Shown here: one piece after another, positions 1 to 8,794 of the stretch
Layout: the number at the start of each line of letters is the position of its first letter
How positions within the stretch are numbered: position 1 is the first letter of the stretch
Origin: Pseudomonas laurylsulfativorans
Lineage (GTDB): Bacteria; Pseudomonadota; Gammaproteobacteria; Pseudomonadales; Pseudomonadaceae
Assembly (NCBI RefSeq): GCF_002906155.1
Contig: NZ_MUJK01000001.1
Coordinates: 62,001 to 126,000, forward strand
Reading direction: 5' to 3'
Length of the DNA stretch: 64,000 bases
The notes under the pieces: model-generated
Seen by the model: the letters and a program-made list of their open reading frames with translations, nothing else
What the model was told of the DNA's origin: nothing
Databases searched by the model: none
Translations under genes and position numbers: made by a program

Positions 1-956
1 GTGCCCTGACGAAAAAACGCATGGAAACCATAGACGAAGAATTCCTCGCGGCCTCGACCAATTTCATGGACAAGGCCGTGAAGGCGGACAAGCCGTTCTT
101 TGTCTGGTTCAACTCCACACGCATGCATTACTACACCCACATCAGCGACAAAGTCGCCGGCAGGTCGGGGCAGGGCGAGTACAACGATGGGATGCTCGAA
201 CATGATGACCAGGTCGGCCAGTTGTTGAAAAAGCTCGACGAACTGGGTGTCGCCGATAACACCATCGTCATCTACTCCACCGACAACGGTGTGCACTTCA
301 ATCAGTGGCCGGACGCAGGCATCACCCCGTTCCGCGGCGAGAAAAACACCAACTGGGAAGGCGGTTTCCGCGTACCGGCCATCGTCCGCTGGCCGAACCA
401 CATCAAGCCCGACACCCTCTCCAACCAGGTCATGTCGCACCAGGACTGGATGCCAACCTTGCTCGCCGCCGCAGGGGTCACCGACGTCAAGGAACAGTTG
501 CTCAAGGGATACAAGGCCGGCGCGAAAAACTTCAAGGTGCATCTGGATGGCTACAACTTCCTGCCGTACCTGGAAGGCAAGGAAGCCAAGGGTCCACGTA
601 CCGATTTCTATTACTTCAGCGACGACGGCAAATTGCTCGGCGTGCGTGACGGTGACTGGAAACTGGTGTTCGCCGAGCAGCGGGCGCACCAATTCGATGT
701 GTGGCGTGATCCTTTTGTAGAGCTGCGCATCCCCAAGGTCTTCAACCTGCGACGCGATCCGTTCGAGCGTGCGGACACTGACTCCAACAACTACAACCAG
801 TGGTGGGACAAAAAAGTCGGCATCGTCGCCATGCCGGCCCTGGTGCGGGTCCAGCAATTCCTTGGCACCTTCCAGCAATTCCCTCCGCGCCAACGTCCGG
901 CCACGTTCACCGCCGACCAGATGGTCGAGAAGTTCATGCATTACCAGACCCAGTGA
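1..956 (+). CDS. Arylsulfatase, C-terminal part (5' end outside window)
   Basis: The frame is already open at the window edge, so about 316 C-terminal residues are visible. They resemble the alkaline-phosphatase-fold sulfatases that hydrolyse sulfate esters. Visible family features are the HDDQVG segment, the STDNG segment (metal-binding Asp-Asn region), the PFRGEK and WEGGFRVP segments, and a late SHQDWMPT block. The catalytic C-x-P-S-R site and any signal peptide lie upstream and cannot be checked. A first ATG at 21 is internal to the domain and is not a credible start. The gene ends 6 bp before a strong terminator, so it is the last gene of its transcript. Substrate is unknown. Confidence 0.85.
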   Translation, partial: ALTKKRMETIDEEFLAASTNFMDKAVKADKPFFVWFNSTRMHYYTHISDKVAGRSGQGEYNDGMLEHDDQVGQLLKKLDELGVADNTIVIYSTDNGVHFNQWPDAGITPFRGEKNTNWEGGFRVPAIVRWPNHIKPDTLSNQVMSHQDWMPTLLAAAGVTDVKEQLLKGYKAGAKNFKVHLDGYNFLPYLEGKEAKGPRTDFYYFSDDGKLLGVRDGDWKLVFAEQRAHQFDVWRDPFVELRIPKVFNLRRDPFERADTDSNNYNQWWDKKVGIVAMPALVRVQQFLGTFQQFPPRQRPATFTADQMVEKFMHYQTQ

Positions 957-962
957 AGGGCT

Positions 963-1000
963 GATGGCCGGAGGAACCGATATCCGGCCATCGTTTTTTT
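963..1000 (+). terminator. Rho-independent terminator after arylsulfatase
   Basis: A perfect 10-bp stem (gatggccgga / tccggccatc) with a 10-nt loop is followed directly by seven T residues. It lies just after the sulfatase stop codon. Confidence 0.92.
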
Positions 1001-1135
1001 GCAACGCTCAAATTTGCCCGCGCCCGTTTGACGAGCCGGAACCCTGTGCCTAGGGTTCTTGCAGACATTCAGTCGTCAGGCTGGCGCTTCAGACGGGTTG
1101 CGCCCGCCGCACAGCCTTATGAAAGGACGCTCGAT

Positions 1136-2545
1136 ATGACTTCATCACGCAAGTTCCTGTTTTGTATTCTGCCCCTGTGTGCCGCGCTCGGCGGCGCCAT
1201 GCACGCGCAAGCCGCCACACCGGATTTATTGCTGTCCACGCCGGCAACCCCCGATGCAGTGGAAAAGGGCATGCAGGCCGATGGCTACAGCCTGGCGATC
1301 TCGGCCTACAACTGGGGTTACCCGCTGGTGCGCATGGAACGAGTGGCACGTGAGTACACCAAGGTTCCCTCACCCAAGCCCGACACCAGTTACCGGGCAG
1401 GCCTGAACCAGATCGGCTGGGCCACTTCGCTGGCGTCACCGTCCGCCAAGGACATGCCCACCGCCAACAATGACACCTACTACATGAGCGCGGTGCTGGA
1501 CCTGACCGAGCCCTACGTGCTGACCGTGCCCGACACCCATGACCGTTATTACGTGGTCGATGTGTTCAATATGTGGCAAGAACTTGAGCATTACGTAGGG
1601 CGGCGTACCACCGGTACCAAGGCCGGGAAATTCGTCCTGGTGCCGCCGGGCTGGAAGGGCGAACTGCCAAAGGATGCGAAGCGCCTCGACGTCTCGACCA
1701 AAAAAATCTGGCTGTGGGGGCGCATTCACGTCAAGCAGGGTGAAGATGTGGCACCGATCCTTGCCTTGCAGAAACAGTTCAGTGTCGTGCCCTTGAGTGG
1801 CAAGACGTACAAGGATGAAATGTTGCCTGCGTTGCCGAAGACGGACGATCCGCTGGGCTTCTTCACGGAGCTGGCCGCAGCGCTCAAAGACAATCCGGTC
1901 AAGCCTGCCGACTCTGCACTGTTCGCCCAGTTCGCCCGCATCGGATTGACAGACAAGGGTTTTTCCTCCGACAAGCTGAACCCGGCCACGCGCAAAGGCC
2001 TGGAGCAAGGTTTGAAGGATGCGCCTTACGTGGCGATTGCGTCGCTGGCCAGCACCTCCGAAGTACGCAACGGCTGGAATTGGGTGACCGGTCTCGACAG
2101 CTTTGGCTACAACTACCCGCTGCGCGCCATGGTGGCCGGGCCATACCTGGGTGGCCAGGGTGAACACGAAGCGATGTATCCGATCCGCTTCACGGATAGC
2201 AAAAATCAGCCGCTGACGGGGGCCAATCAATACGAGGTCAAATTGGCGTCGGCACCGCCGGTGAATGCCTTCTGGTCGCTGACCATGTATGACGCCAGCG
2301 ACAAGATGCTCGTCGATAACGAGATCAGTCGTTACAAGGTCGGCACCGATACACAGGGGTTGAAAGTCGCGGCGGACGGTTCAATCACCATCCCCATTTC
2401 CCACAAAAAGCCACAGGGAGAAAATGCCGCCAATTGGCTGCCGGCACCGGAAGGCGGGTTCTACGTTTTGTTGCGCCTGTATCAGCCTTCAGAGGATGTG
2501 CTCTCGGGCAAGTGGCAGCTTCCCCAGCTGAACAAGGTCAATTGA
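1136..2545 (+). CDS. Exported DUF1254/DUF1214 domain protein
   Basis: A 469-residue protein. The ATG at 1136 is preferred over the in-frame upstream start at 1028 because a GAAAGGA ribosome site precedes it and a classic Sec signal peptide follows (MTSSRKFLFCILPLC, cleavage probably after AQA near residue 26). The N-terminal half carries DUF1254 features (YNWGYPLVRMER, NNDTYYMSA, DRYYVVDVFN). The C-terminal half is DUF1214 (VNAFWSLTMYD and GFYVLLRLYQP). Such proteins are common in the periplasm of soil pseudomonads and have no settled biochemical role. It is separated from the sulfatase by a terminator, so it probably has its own promoter. Confidence 0.85.
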   Translation: MTSSRKFLFCILPLCAALGGAMHAQAATPDLLLSTPATPDAVEKGMQADGYSLAISAYNWGYPLVRMERVAREYTKVPSPKPDTSYRAGLNQIGWATSLASPSAKDMPTANNDTYYMSAVLDLTEPYVLTVPDTHDRYYVVDVFNMWQELEHYVGRRTTGTKAGKFVLVPPGWKGELPKDAKRLDVSTKKIWLWGRIHVKQGEDVAPILALQKQFSVVPLSGKTYKDEMLPALPKTDDPLGFFTELAAALKDNPVKPADSALFAQFARIGLTDKGFSSDKLNPATRKGLEQGLKDAPYVAIASLASTSEVRNGWNWVTGLDSFGYNYPLRAMVAGPYLGGQGEHEAMYPIRFTDSKNQPLTGANQYEVKLASAPPVNAFWSLTMYDASDKMLVDNEISRYKVGTDTQGLKVAADGSITIPISHKKPQGENAANWLPAPEGGFYVLLRLYQPSEDVLSGKWQLPQLNKVN

Positions 2546-2755
2546 GCACCAGGACGTTTACATTGATTCATTGGCCAGTAGCTTCGACGGAACGTCAGCT
2601 ATTGGCCCGATTTCTGCCTGTTGCCACAGTCAGCTTTGGGGCGATCCAAGTCAGACAGCCACCCATCATCCGCCCCGTGAAAGGCTTCGTTGGAACCCTT
2701 TTTTGATCGCGCTGAAGGGTGCACGTGTCAGTGCGACGCGTGCACGGGCTTTCTC

Positions 2756-2830
2756 TTATGGTTCTAACATGGCATCCAGGCGACAAGCGCCATACTCGTC
2801 GAAGATCAACTCCATGGGCCGGCCGTGCCC
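2756..2830 (-). pseudogene. C-terminal remnant of an unidentified minus-strand gene
   Basis: On the minus strand an open frame reads GHGRPMELIFDEYGACRLD followed by AMLEP and a TAA stop, then runs into a GC hairpin (2719-2745, arms GTGCACG/CGTGCAC). It looks like the real end of a coding gene with its terminator. The upstream part is missing because the frame meets the left edge of the aminotransferase repeat. The family is not recognised. The rest of 2546-2755 holds only a degenerate Pseudomonas-type intergenic repeat. Confidence 0.3.
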
Positions 2831-4095
2831 AGGGCAGGATGCCTTCCTGGAATTCACAAGTTCGGTATGTGCTGCGGGCAAGATGAGGGCTTAGTTAACC
2901 ATCACCTCGTCCAGTGCCTGCTCGAGGGTGCTGACCGTGCGCTCGATATTGTGCAGCTTTTCGAGTCCGAACAGACCGATGCGGAAGGTCTGGAAGTCGG
3001 CCGGCTCGTCGCATTGCAACGGCACTCCAGCGGCGATCTGCAGGCCGTGGTTGGCAAATTTCCTGCCGCTCTTGATGTCGGCGTCATCGGTGTAGCTCAC
3101 CACGACGCCAGGGGCCTGAAAGCCGGCTGCGGCCACGCTTTTGATGCCTTTGCCGGTCAACATTTCGCGCACCCGATCGCCCAGAGCCTGTTGTTCGCCG
3201 CGGACCTTGTCGAAACCGTAGGCTTGCGTCTCTTTCATCACTTCGTTAAATCGCGCGAGGGAATCGCTGGGCATGGTCGCATGGTAGGCATGTCCGCCCT
3301 GTTCGTAGGCCTGCATGATCTGCAGCCACTTTTTCAGGTCGCAGGCGAAGCTGCTGCTTTGCGTCTGCTCGATGCGCTCGAGGGCCAAAGCACTGAGCAT
3401 CACCAGGGCGCAGCAAGGGGAGGCGCTCCAGCCTTTCTGCGGTGCGCTGATCAGCAGGTCGACTGCGCATTTGTGCATATCGACCCAAATCGTGCCTGAG
3501 GCGATGCAGTCCAGCACGAACAGGCCACCCACCGCATGCACGGCATCGCCGACGGCTCGCAGATAGTCGTCGGGCAGGATAATCCCTGAAGAGGTTTCAA
3601 CGTGGGGGGCGAAGACAATCTGCGGCCTCGAAGCCGCAATGGCTGCCAGTACTTCGTCCAGAGGGGGTGGAGCGTAGGCAGCCTGGCGACCGGTGTCGAC
3701 GGGGCGGGCTTTGAGCACCGTGGTGGCCGCCGGGATGTTACCCATCTCAAGGATCTGGCTCCAGCGATAACTGAACCAGCCGTTGCGTATCACCAGGCAT
3801 TGCTGGTCGGTGGCAAACTGTCGCGCCACCGCTTCCATGCCGAATGTGCCGCTGCCCGGGACCACCGCAACAGCCTGGGCGTTGTAGACCTGTTTCAGGG
3901 TCGTGGAAATGTTCTTCATCACGCCTTGAAATGACTGCGACATGTGGTTGAGCGAGCGGTCGGTGTAGACCACTGAGTACTCGACCAGCCCCTCGGGATC
4001 GATACTGGGATATAGCTTTGACATGGGGTGACTCCTTTGGCAGAGATGTCAGTGGTATCGACCCTGCCCTAAGCCTTGGCAAATGACAAGATTGC
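2825..4095. repeat. Direct repeat copy 1 (aminotransferase duplication)
   Basis: This 1271-bp block matches 55453-56723 at a constant offset of 52628 bp, with only scattered mismatches and no indels seen inside. It contains one whole aminotransferase gene plus about 65 bp downstream and 70 bp upstream. Similarity stops abruptly at both ends. On this side the flanks are gene remnants, which suggests this copy is the insertion and the other the source. Confidence 0.9.
2891..4024 (-). CDS. PLP-dependent class V aminotransferase, copy 1
   Basis: A 377-residue fold-type I enzyme of the alanine-glyoxylate / 2-aminoethylphosphonate aminotransferase group. The PLP-binding lysine is K197 in SAPQKGWS; the FVLDCIASG segment supplies the cofactor-contacting Asp, and VVPGSGTFGME forms the phosphate-side loop. 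Length is normal for the family. An AGGAGT site (minus strand) precedes the ATG. The protein differs from copy 2 (55519-56652) at two residues in the ORFs: Gly against Cys in the MLTxKG segment and Arg against Lys in the IKSxKFA segment. Substrate cannot be assigned; the context of copy 2 (amino acid uptake operon) suggests amino acid catabolism. Confidence 0.88.
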   Translation of the reverse strand: MSKLYPSIDPEGLVEYSVVYTDRSLNHMSQSFQGVMKNISTTLKQVYNAQAVAVVPGSGTFGMEAVARQFATDQQCLVIRNGWFSYRWSQILEMGNIPAATTVLKARPVDTGRQAAYAPPPLDEVLAAIAASRPQIVFAPHVETSSGIILPDDYLRAVGDAVHAVGGLFVLDCIASGTIWVDMHKCAVDLLISAPQKGWSASPCCALVMLSALALERIEQTQSSSFACDLKKWLQIMQAYEQGGHAYHATMPSDSLARFNEVMKETQAYGFDKVRGEQQALGDRVREMLTGKGIKSVAAAGFQAPGVVVSYTDDADIKSGRKFANHGLQIAAGVPLQCDEPADFQTFRIGLFGLEKLHNIERTVSTLEQALDEVMVN

Positions 4096-4410
4096 TCGGG
4101 ATCGAATGGCGATTTCTGTCGAGCGGGCGCGAGCTTTCACAACGTCTGCCAACTGAGTTGCCACTCCCGAGGCCCGTGCAGCAGGTTCAACCCACATTCC
4201 TATCAAGTTAAAGCGATGCGCGCTATTGACTGCGGCACCGATCATTCCGACTGGCCTACCTTTCTCGAGTGCCAGCCACAATGCTGTTCCGGTTGATGAG
4301 GCTCTAACTTTCCACTGTTCATCACGGTATGCGACAGCAGTTTGATAACTGACACCAAATGCTCGCGTCGCGTACGGCCGCTTCTGGCCGCCTGTTGAGA
4401 GGGGCAGCAA
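4069..4410 (-). pseudogene. GNAT acetyltransferase remnant
   Basis: The middle part reads as a GNAT-fold N-acetyltransferase: RAFGVSYQTAVAYRDEQW, a WLALEKGRPVGMIGA strand pair, and GMWVEPAARASGVATQLAD, which is a modified acetyl-CoA-binding loop. The N-terminal part is replaced by sequence from a palindromic intergenic element (4373-4427). The last about 20 residues do not resemble the family and lie at the edge of the duplicated aminotransferase block. I read it as a gene truncated at both ends; no function is expected. Confidence 0.5.
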
Positions 4411-4427
4411 ACGACTGAGCGGCCGTA
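4373..4427. repeat. 55-bp palindromic intergenic element
   Basis: Perfect 10-bp terminal inverted repeats (TACGGCCGCT / AGCGGCCGTA) enclose 35 bp that contain a GCTGCCCCTCT-type core on the minus strand. Related, more decayed sequences occur near 2595-2645 and 27385-27445. It resembles short intergenic repeats that are frequent in Pseudomonas genomes. Confidence 0.55.
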
Positions 4428-4551
4428 GCCAAACTGCACCGCCCCGACCTTGCCATTTTCTCGCAATGATCAGCCGCTCCGTCCATAGGCTGCGGGCAAT
4501 AGCGGCATCGCGAGATGCCGAGCCAATCCGGTTTATCCGTGACGTTTTGGA

Positions 4552-5571
4552 TCAGGCGGTAAAGCCGAACAAGCGTTTTGGGGTCTCCCACAGTATCTGG
4601 TGGCGGTCATTGGCATTCGGGAACAGCTCGCCGAAGTTTGTCAGAACGGTGCCCAACTCCATGTGTTGATGCGCGCGCAAGAACGGCCAGTCCGTGCCCC
4701 ACATGCAGTTTTCGGCAGTGAACGCCTGCAGCAGTGCCAGTTGGTATGGCTGGGCATAGGCATAGGGGTAACGTTGCCTGGAGTATTGCGACAGCCCGGA
4801 GAGTTTGACAAAGGTGCGTCCGTTGCTGGCCAGAGACAGGAGTGCCTGGAAGGCCGGTTGCTGCAGGCCGGCACTGGCATCGGGCCGGCCGGAGTGGTCG
4901 ATCAGCACACGGGGCCGTGTGCGCTGCAGCAAGGGCAACAGCGCAAGCAGCTGGTTGTCCTTTACCTGGATCTGGGCATACAGGTCCAGCTCGGCCAGGC
5001 GCCCCATCAAGGCGTCGATCTTCAAAAAGCGCTCCGGACCCAGCAGCGCAGCATTGAGCGCCACACCGACGACACCTTGCGCCTTGTACTGCGCGAGCGT
5101 CTCGCTGGTGACGTCGTTCGGCACCACGACCACACCTTTATGTTGTCGGCCCTTGTTGCGAGCCAGCGTGTCCAGTAGACAACTGTTGTCATAGCCATAG
5201 GCAGACGTCGGCTGCACGATCACTGAATGGCGAATGCCATAAGCCTGCATGACCTGCTAGTAATACGCCGCAGGGCCGACCTCAGGTCCTGCCGGTTGGT
5301 AGGTCGAGTCAGCAGGGTAGGGGTATTGGACAGGGTCGATCACATGATGGTGGCAATCGATCTTGGGTTGCGACAACAGACTGAGTAGTTGGGAGTCCAT
5401 AACCGTACCTGGCGATTGATCGGTGCCTTCATTGCCTGAACTCTGCATGTTGTTGCGTGAAGCCTGGCTCAGGATCGGCATGCCAAGCGCGGCGCTGGCT
5501 GTCAGCACAACGGAGCTTTTTTTGAGCAGCGAGCGACGGGACAAGCGGGTGTCATCGAGACGCGTGGTCAT
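4552..5571 (-). pseudogene. Tat-exported amidohydrolase interrupted by an in-frame TAG
   Basis: Two adjacent open stretches lie in the same minus-strand frame, separated only by one TAG codon at 5257-5259. The first part (ATG at 5571; an in-frame TTG at 5577 is less likely) has a twin-arginine signal (SRRSLLKK plus a hydrophobic stretch) and the metal-binding IDCHHHVIDP of amidohydrolase family 2. The second part holds the rest of the TIM barrel, including VLIDHSGRPD and MWGTDWPF. Together they give about 339 residues, normal for the family. The break follows residue 104. Either the gene is a recent nonsense pseudogene, or it is a sequencing error, or (less likely) the stop is read through. 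No frameshift or deletion is visible. Confidence 0.75.
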
Positions 5572-5891
5572 GTTCAAACCCTTATTTTATTAGTATGTGC
5601 AGCTACCGAGAGTCATTCACCTCTACCGCCGTCAAGACAGTGGCACCGACCTTAAAGCAAGCGCTTTGCGAGCGTCGTCTGTGAAGTCATTAAGCAGGTA
5701 TCGGTTTTTTTTATGGGCATTTCCATAGGACCGGGCACCAGGGCTAAAGGCCCGCGCCAGCGCTATTAGTGTTGAGGTTGTGGGTCAAGACGAGACTGCC
5801 GGTCAAGAGGGCAGTTCGTGTGCATTGGGCAATGACCCGGGCCTTGAAGCCACGCTGTTTGGCCGCGCTGTGACGCGCTGTAAATCTTCCG

Positions 5892-5909
5892 ATAAAAAAA
5901 ACAGATACC
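5892..5909 (+). promoter_or_regulatory. Putative GalR-related site upstream of galT
   Basis: The 469-bp gap before galT contains no gene. An 18-bp sequence, ATAAAAAAAACAGATACC, closely matches ATAAAAAAAAAGCATACC at 11400-11417 upstream of galB. Both lie before gallate operons and nowhere else that I noticed. It is offered as a candidate shared operator or promoter element; the A-tract part could be chance. Confidence 0.35.
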
Positions 5910-6046
5910 CGTTTAAGGATTTCCCAGAGGCGGCGCAGACAACGGCGGCTTTAAAGTCACGCCCAGCGTTCGGCTGTCGGGCGGTCTCTGGCCTGTACCG
6001 ATCTCCAGGCCGTTCGGTATTTCTACAAAAATAAGAAGGTGAAAAC

Positions 6047-7384
6047 ATGAGTCACGAAACGGTCGATATCAAAGCGTGGATCGACAACCGACCGGTTGCC
6101 GGCTACCAATGGCTCATCATGAGCCTGTGTTTCTTCATTGTTCTATTCGATGGTCTCGATGTGGCGGTCATGGGCTTTATCGCGCCTTCGCTGATTCAGG
6201 AGTGGGGGTTGTCCAAAGCCGCGTTTGGCCCGGTCATGAGTGCCGGGATGGTCGGGCTCGCCATCGGTGCCCTGACCGCTGGCCCTTACGCTGACCGTGT
6301 GGGGCGCAAGAAAGTGCTGCTGTTGGCGGTGACCGGGTTCAGCGTATTGAGCCTGGCGTGTGCGTTTGCGCGTAACCCCTATGAGCTGGCGACCTTGCGG
6401 CTATTGACCGGTGTGGCCCTGGGGGCCGCGATGCCCAATACCACCACGCTGCTTGCCGAATACCTGCCAGAGCGCAATCGCTCGTTGTTCATCACCATCA
6501 TGTTTACCGGGTTCAACATGGGATCGGGGCTGGGCGGCTTGTTGGCGGCCTGGTTGATTCCCCTATACGGCTGGAAATCGGTGTTGCTCGCTGGCGGCAT
6601 TCTGCCAATGGTGCTGTTGCCTTTCCTCTGGTTGTTCCTGCCGGAGTCCGCACGTTTTTTGGCTGCGCGCAATGCGCCAGCCGCCCAGATCGCCAAAGTA
6701 CTGAACAAGCTTGGGGGCCAATTCCCGGCAACTACACACTTCACCCTCGCCGAACCCCTGGCCCAGCACAAGGCACCGGTGCGCATGCTGTTCACCGAAC
6801 GGTATCGGGCCGGCACCCTGGCGCTCTGGCTGACCTATTTCATGGGCCTGCTGGTGATCTACCTGACCATGGGCTGGATGCCGACCCTGTTGCGCGAAGG
6901 CGGTCTCTCCATCGAGCGTGCTGCCACCATCACCGGCCTGTTCCAGATCGGCGGTACGGTCGGGGCGATCGTGGTGGGCTGGATCATGGACCGACGCAAT
7001 CCTAACGGCGTGATCGCCACCTCCTATGCGTTGGGTGGCGTGTTCATCCTGCTGCTGGGGGCCTTCAGCCTGGAATCGAGTCTGCTGGCGCTTGGCGTGA
7101 TCGCCGCAGGTTTCTGCATGAGCGGCGCGCAGACTGGCCTCAACGCGTTTGCCCCTGGTTATTACCCGACGGACTTCCGTGCGACGGGCGTGAGCTGGAT
7201 GCTCGGCATCGGTCGTTTCGGCGGTATCTTTGGCTCTCTCATCGGTGGTGCGGTGCTCAGTCTCGGGTTGGGCCTGCCGTTTCTGTTCGCCCTGTTGAGC
7301 GTGCCGGCCTTCATCGCCGCACTGGCGATCCTGGCCAACGGTCATGCACGGCGCCGGGTCAACCGGGCTGTGCTGGCGCAATAA
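6047..7384 (+). CDS. galT: Gallate MFS transporter, aromatic acid:H+ symporter family
   Basis: A 445-residue, 12-helix major facilitator of the AAHS family (PcaK/GalT type) that imports aromatic acids with protons across the inner membrane. Visible motifs: LFDGLDVAVMG in helix 1 with the family's acidic pair, the loop 2-3 motif GPYADRVGRKK, and LPESARFL after helix 6. An AAGAAGGTG site precedes the ATG. It lies 25 bp before galA, so the two are co-transcribed. Gallate specificity is inferred from the complete gal cluster around it; in Pseudomonas putida the homologue is GalT. Confidence 0.9.
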   Translation: MSHETVDIKAWIDNRPVAGYQWLIMSLCFFIVLFDGLDVAVMGFIAPSLIQEWGLSKAAFGPVMSAGMVGLAIGALTAGPYADRVGRKKVLLLAVTGFSVLSLACAFARNPYELATLRLLTGVALGAAMPNTTTLLAEYLPERNRSLFITIMFTGFNMGSGLGGLLAAWLIPLYGWKSVLLAGGILPMVLLPFLWLFLPESARFLAARNAPAAQIAKVLNKLGGQFPATTHFTLAEPLAQHKAPVRMLFTERYRAGTLALWLTYFMGLLVIYLTMGWMPTLLREGGLSIERAATITGLFQIGGTVGAIVVGWIMDRRNPNGVIATSYALGGVFILLLGAFSLESSLLALGVIAAGFCMSGAQTGLNAFAPGYYPTDFRATGVSWMLGIGRFGGIFGSLIGGAVLSLGLGLPFLFALLSVPAFIAALAILANGHARRRVNRAVLAQ

Positions 7385-7409
7385 TCTTTATTGAACATAG
7401 GAATTCGTC

Positions 7410-8672
7410 ATGGCACGCATCATCGGTGGCCTCGCTGTATCCCATACACCTACCATCGGCTTTGCAGTCGATCACGATAAACAGAATGAGGCGGCGTGGG
7501 CGCCGATTTTCGAAGGCTTCGAACCGATCAAGGTGTGGTTGAAGGAGCAACAGCCGGATGTGCTGTTCTACATCTTCAACGACCATGTGACGTCGTTTTT
7601 CTTCGACCACTATGGCGCGTTCTCCCTGGGCGTCGATGAGCGTTACGAGGTCGCCGACGAAGGCGGCAATCCACGCTCGCTGCCTGCGGTGGGCGGGCAT
7701 GCCGCGCTGTCGCGGCACATTGGTCAAAGCCTGATGGCCGATGAGTTCGACATGAGCTTCTTCCGCGACAAGCCGCTGGACCACGGTTTCTTTTCGCCGA
7801 TGTCGGCGCTGTTGCCGTGTGATCCTGCTTGGCCGGTGCAAATCGTGCCGCTGCAGGTGGGGGTGTTGCAGTTCCCGATCCCCAGTGCGTTGCGCTGCTA
7901 TAAGTTGGGCCAGGCCCTGCGTCGCGCGATTGAAAGCTATCCCGAAGATTTGAAGGTGGCCATTGTCGCCACCGGTGGCGTGTCCCATCAGGTGCATGGC
8001 GAGCGCTGCGGTTTCAACAATCCCCAGTGGGACGAGCAATTTATCGATCTGCTGGTCAACGACCCGCTGCGCCTGACCGAAATGACCCACGCCGAGTACG
8101 CCACCCTGGGCGGGATGGAAGGTTCGGAGGTGATCACCTGGCTGATCATGCGCGGCGCGTTGTCGGCCACGGTGAAAAATCTGCATCAGGACTATTACCT
8201 GCCATCGATGACCGGTATCGCGACTCTGTTGCTGGAAAACCAGGATCGAGCGGTGCCTGCCGACGTCAACGCACGCCACTTGCAGCATATGCAGCACCAG
8301 TTGGCCGGCATCGAAAAGCTCGAGGGTACCTATCCGTTCACCCTGGAGCGCAGCGCCAAGGGTTATCGCCTGAACAAGTTCCTGCATCGCATGATCGAGC
8401 CGCAATGGCGCCAGCGTTTTCTCGAAGCGCCGCAAGCGTTGTTCGATGAAGGCGGCCTTAGCGACGAGGAACGGGATCTGTTGCTCCGCCGCGACTGGCG
8501 CGGATTGATCCAGTACGGGGCGATCTTTTTCGTGCTGGAGAAACTCGCGGCGGTACTCGGGATTCCCAACTTGCAGGTCTACGCCGCCATGCGTGGGCAG
8601 AGCCTGGAGGAGTTCATGAAAACCCGAAACCAGCAGGTGCTCTACTCGGTGGCGGGCAAAGACCCGCGCTGA
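7410..8672 (+). CDS. galA: Gallate dioxygenase
   Basis: A 420-residue extradiol dioxygenase that opens the gallate ring to 4-oxalomesaconate with Fe(II) and O2. The N-terminal about 280 residues are LigB-like (catalytic subunit of protocatechuate 4,5-dioxygenase), with candidate iron and acid-base histidines at H12 (VSHTPTIG), H59 (FNDHVTS) and the LDHGFF segment near 125. The C-terminal about 120 residues are LigA-like (LNKFLHRMIEPQWRQRF). This fused architecture and the length match the characterised enzyme of P. putida. Cytoplasmic, and co-transcribed with galT. Confidence 0.94.
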   Translation: MARIIGGLAVSHTPTIGFAVDHDKQNEAAWAPIFEGFEPIKVWLKEQQPDVLFYIFNDHVTSFFFDHYGAFSLGVDERYEVADEGGNPRSLPAVGGHAALSRHIGQSLMADEFDMSFFRDKPLDHGFFSPMSALLPCDPAWPVQIVPLQVGVLQFPIPSALRCYKLGQALRRAIESYPEDLKVAIVATGGVSHQVHGERCGFNNPQWDEQFIDLLVNDPLRLTEMTHAEYATLGGMEGSEVITWLIMRGALSATVKNLHQDYYLPSMTGIATLLLENQDRAVPADVNARHLQHMQHQLAGIEKLEGTYPFTLERSAKGYRLNKFLHRMIEPQWRQRFLEAPQALFDEGGLSDEERDLLLRRDWRGLIQYGAIFFVLEKLAAVLGIPNLQVYAAMRGQSLEEFMKTRNQQVLYSVAGKDPR

Positions 8673-8688
8673 TCATCGGCAGTTAGTG

Positions 8689-8724
8689 CGGCTCGTCCCG
8701 GGCCGCTATCAATCCTTTTTTCTT
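8689..8724 (+). terminator. Possible weak terminator between galA and galP
   Basis: A 5-bp GC stem (GCGGC/GCCGC, 8-nt loop) is followed after 10 nt by a run of six T. It could lower expression of galP relative to galTA or let galP be read separately. The stem is short. Confidence 0.3.
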
Positions 8725-8794
8725 GATCTTGCTGTGCCCGGTTAATACGGGCGCAGGGCATTTCCTTTACCCAAAAAACCGGAAAACAATAACA

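Noticed and set aside
5257..5259. TAG considered as a recoded amino acid codon
   Set aside because: There is no sign of pyrrolysine machinery in the window, and such use is not known in Pseudomonas. Kept only as a possible leaky stop or mutation.
5780..6034. Plus-strand frame of 84 codons in the galT upstream region
   Set aside because: No ribosome site or family similarity; it lies over the likely regulatory region.
7359..8435. Minus-strand frame of 358 codons opposite galA
   Set aside because: No domain, and galA is an unambiguous enzyme on the other strand.
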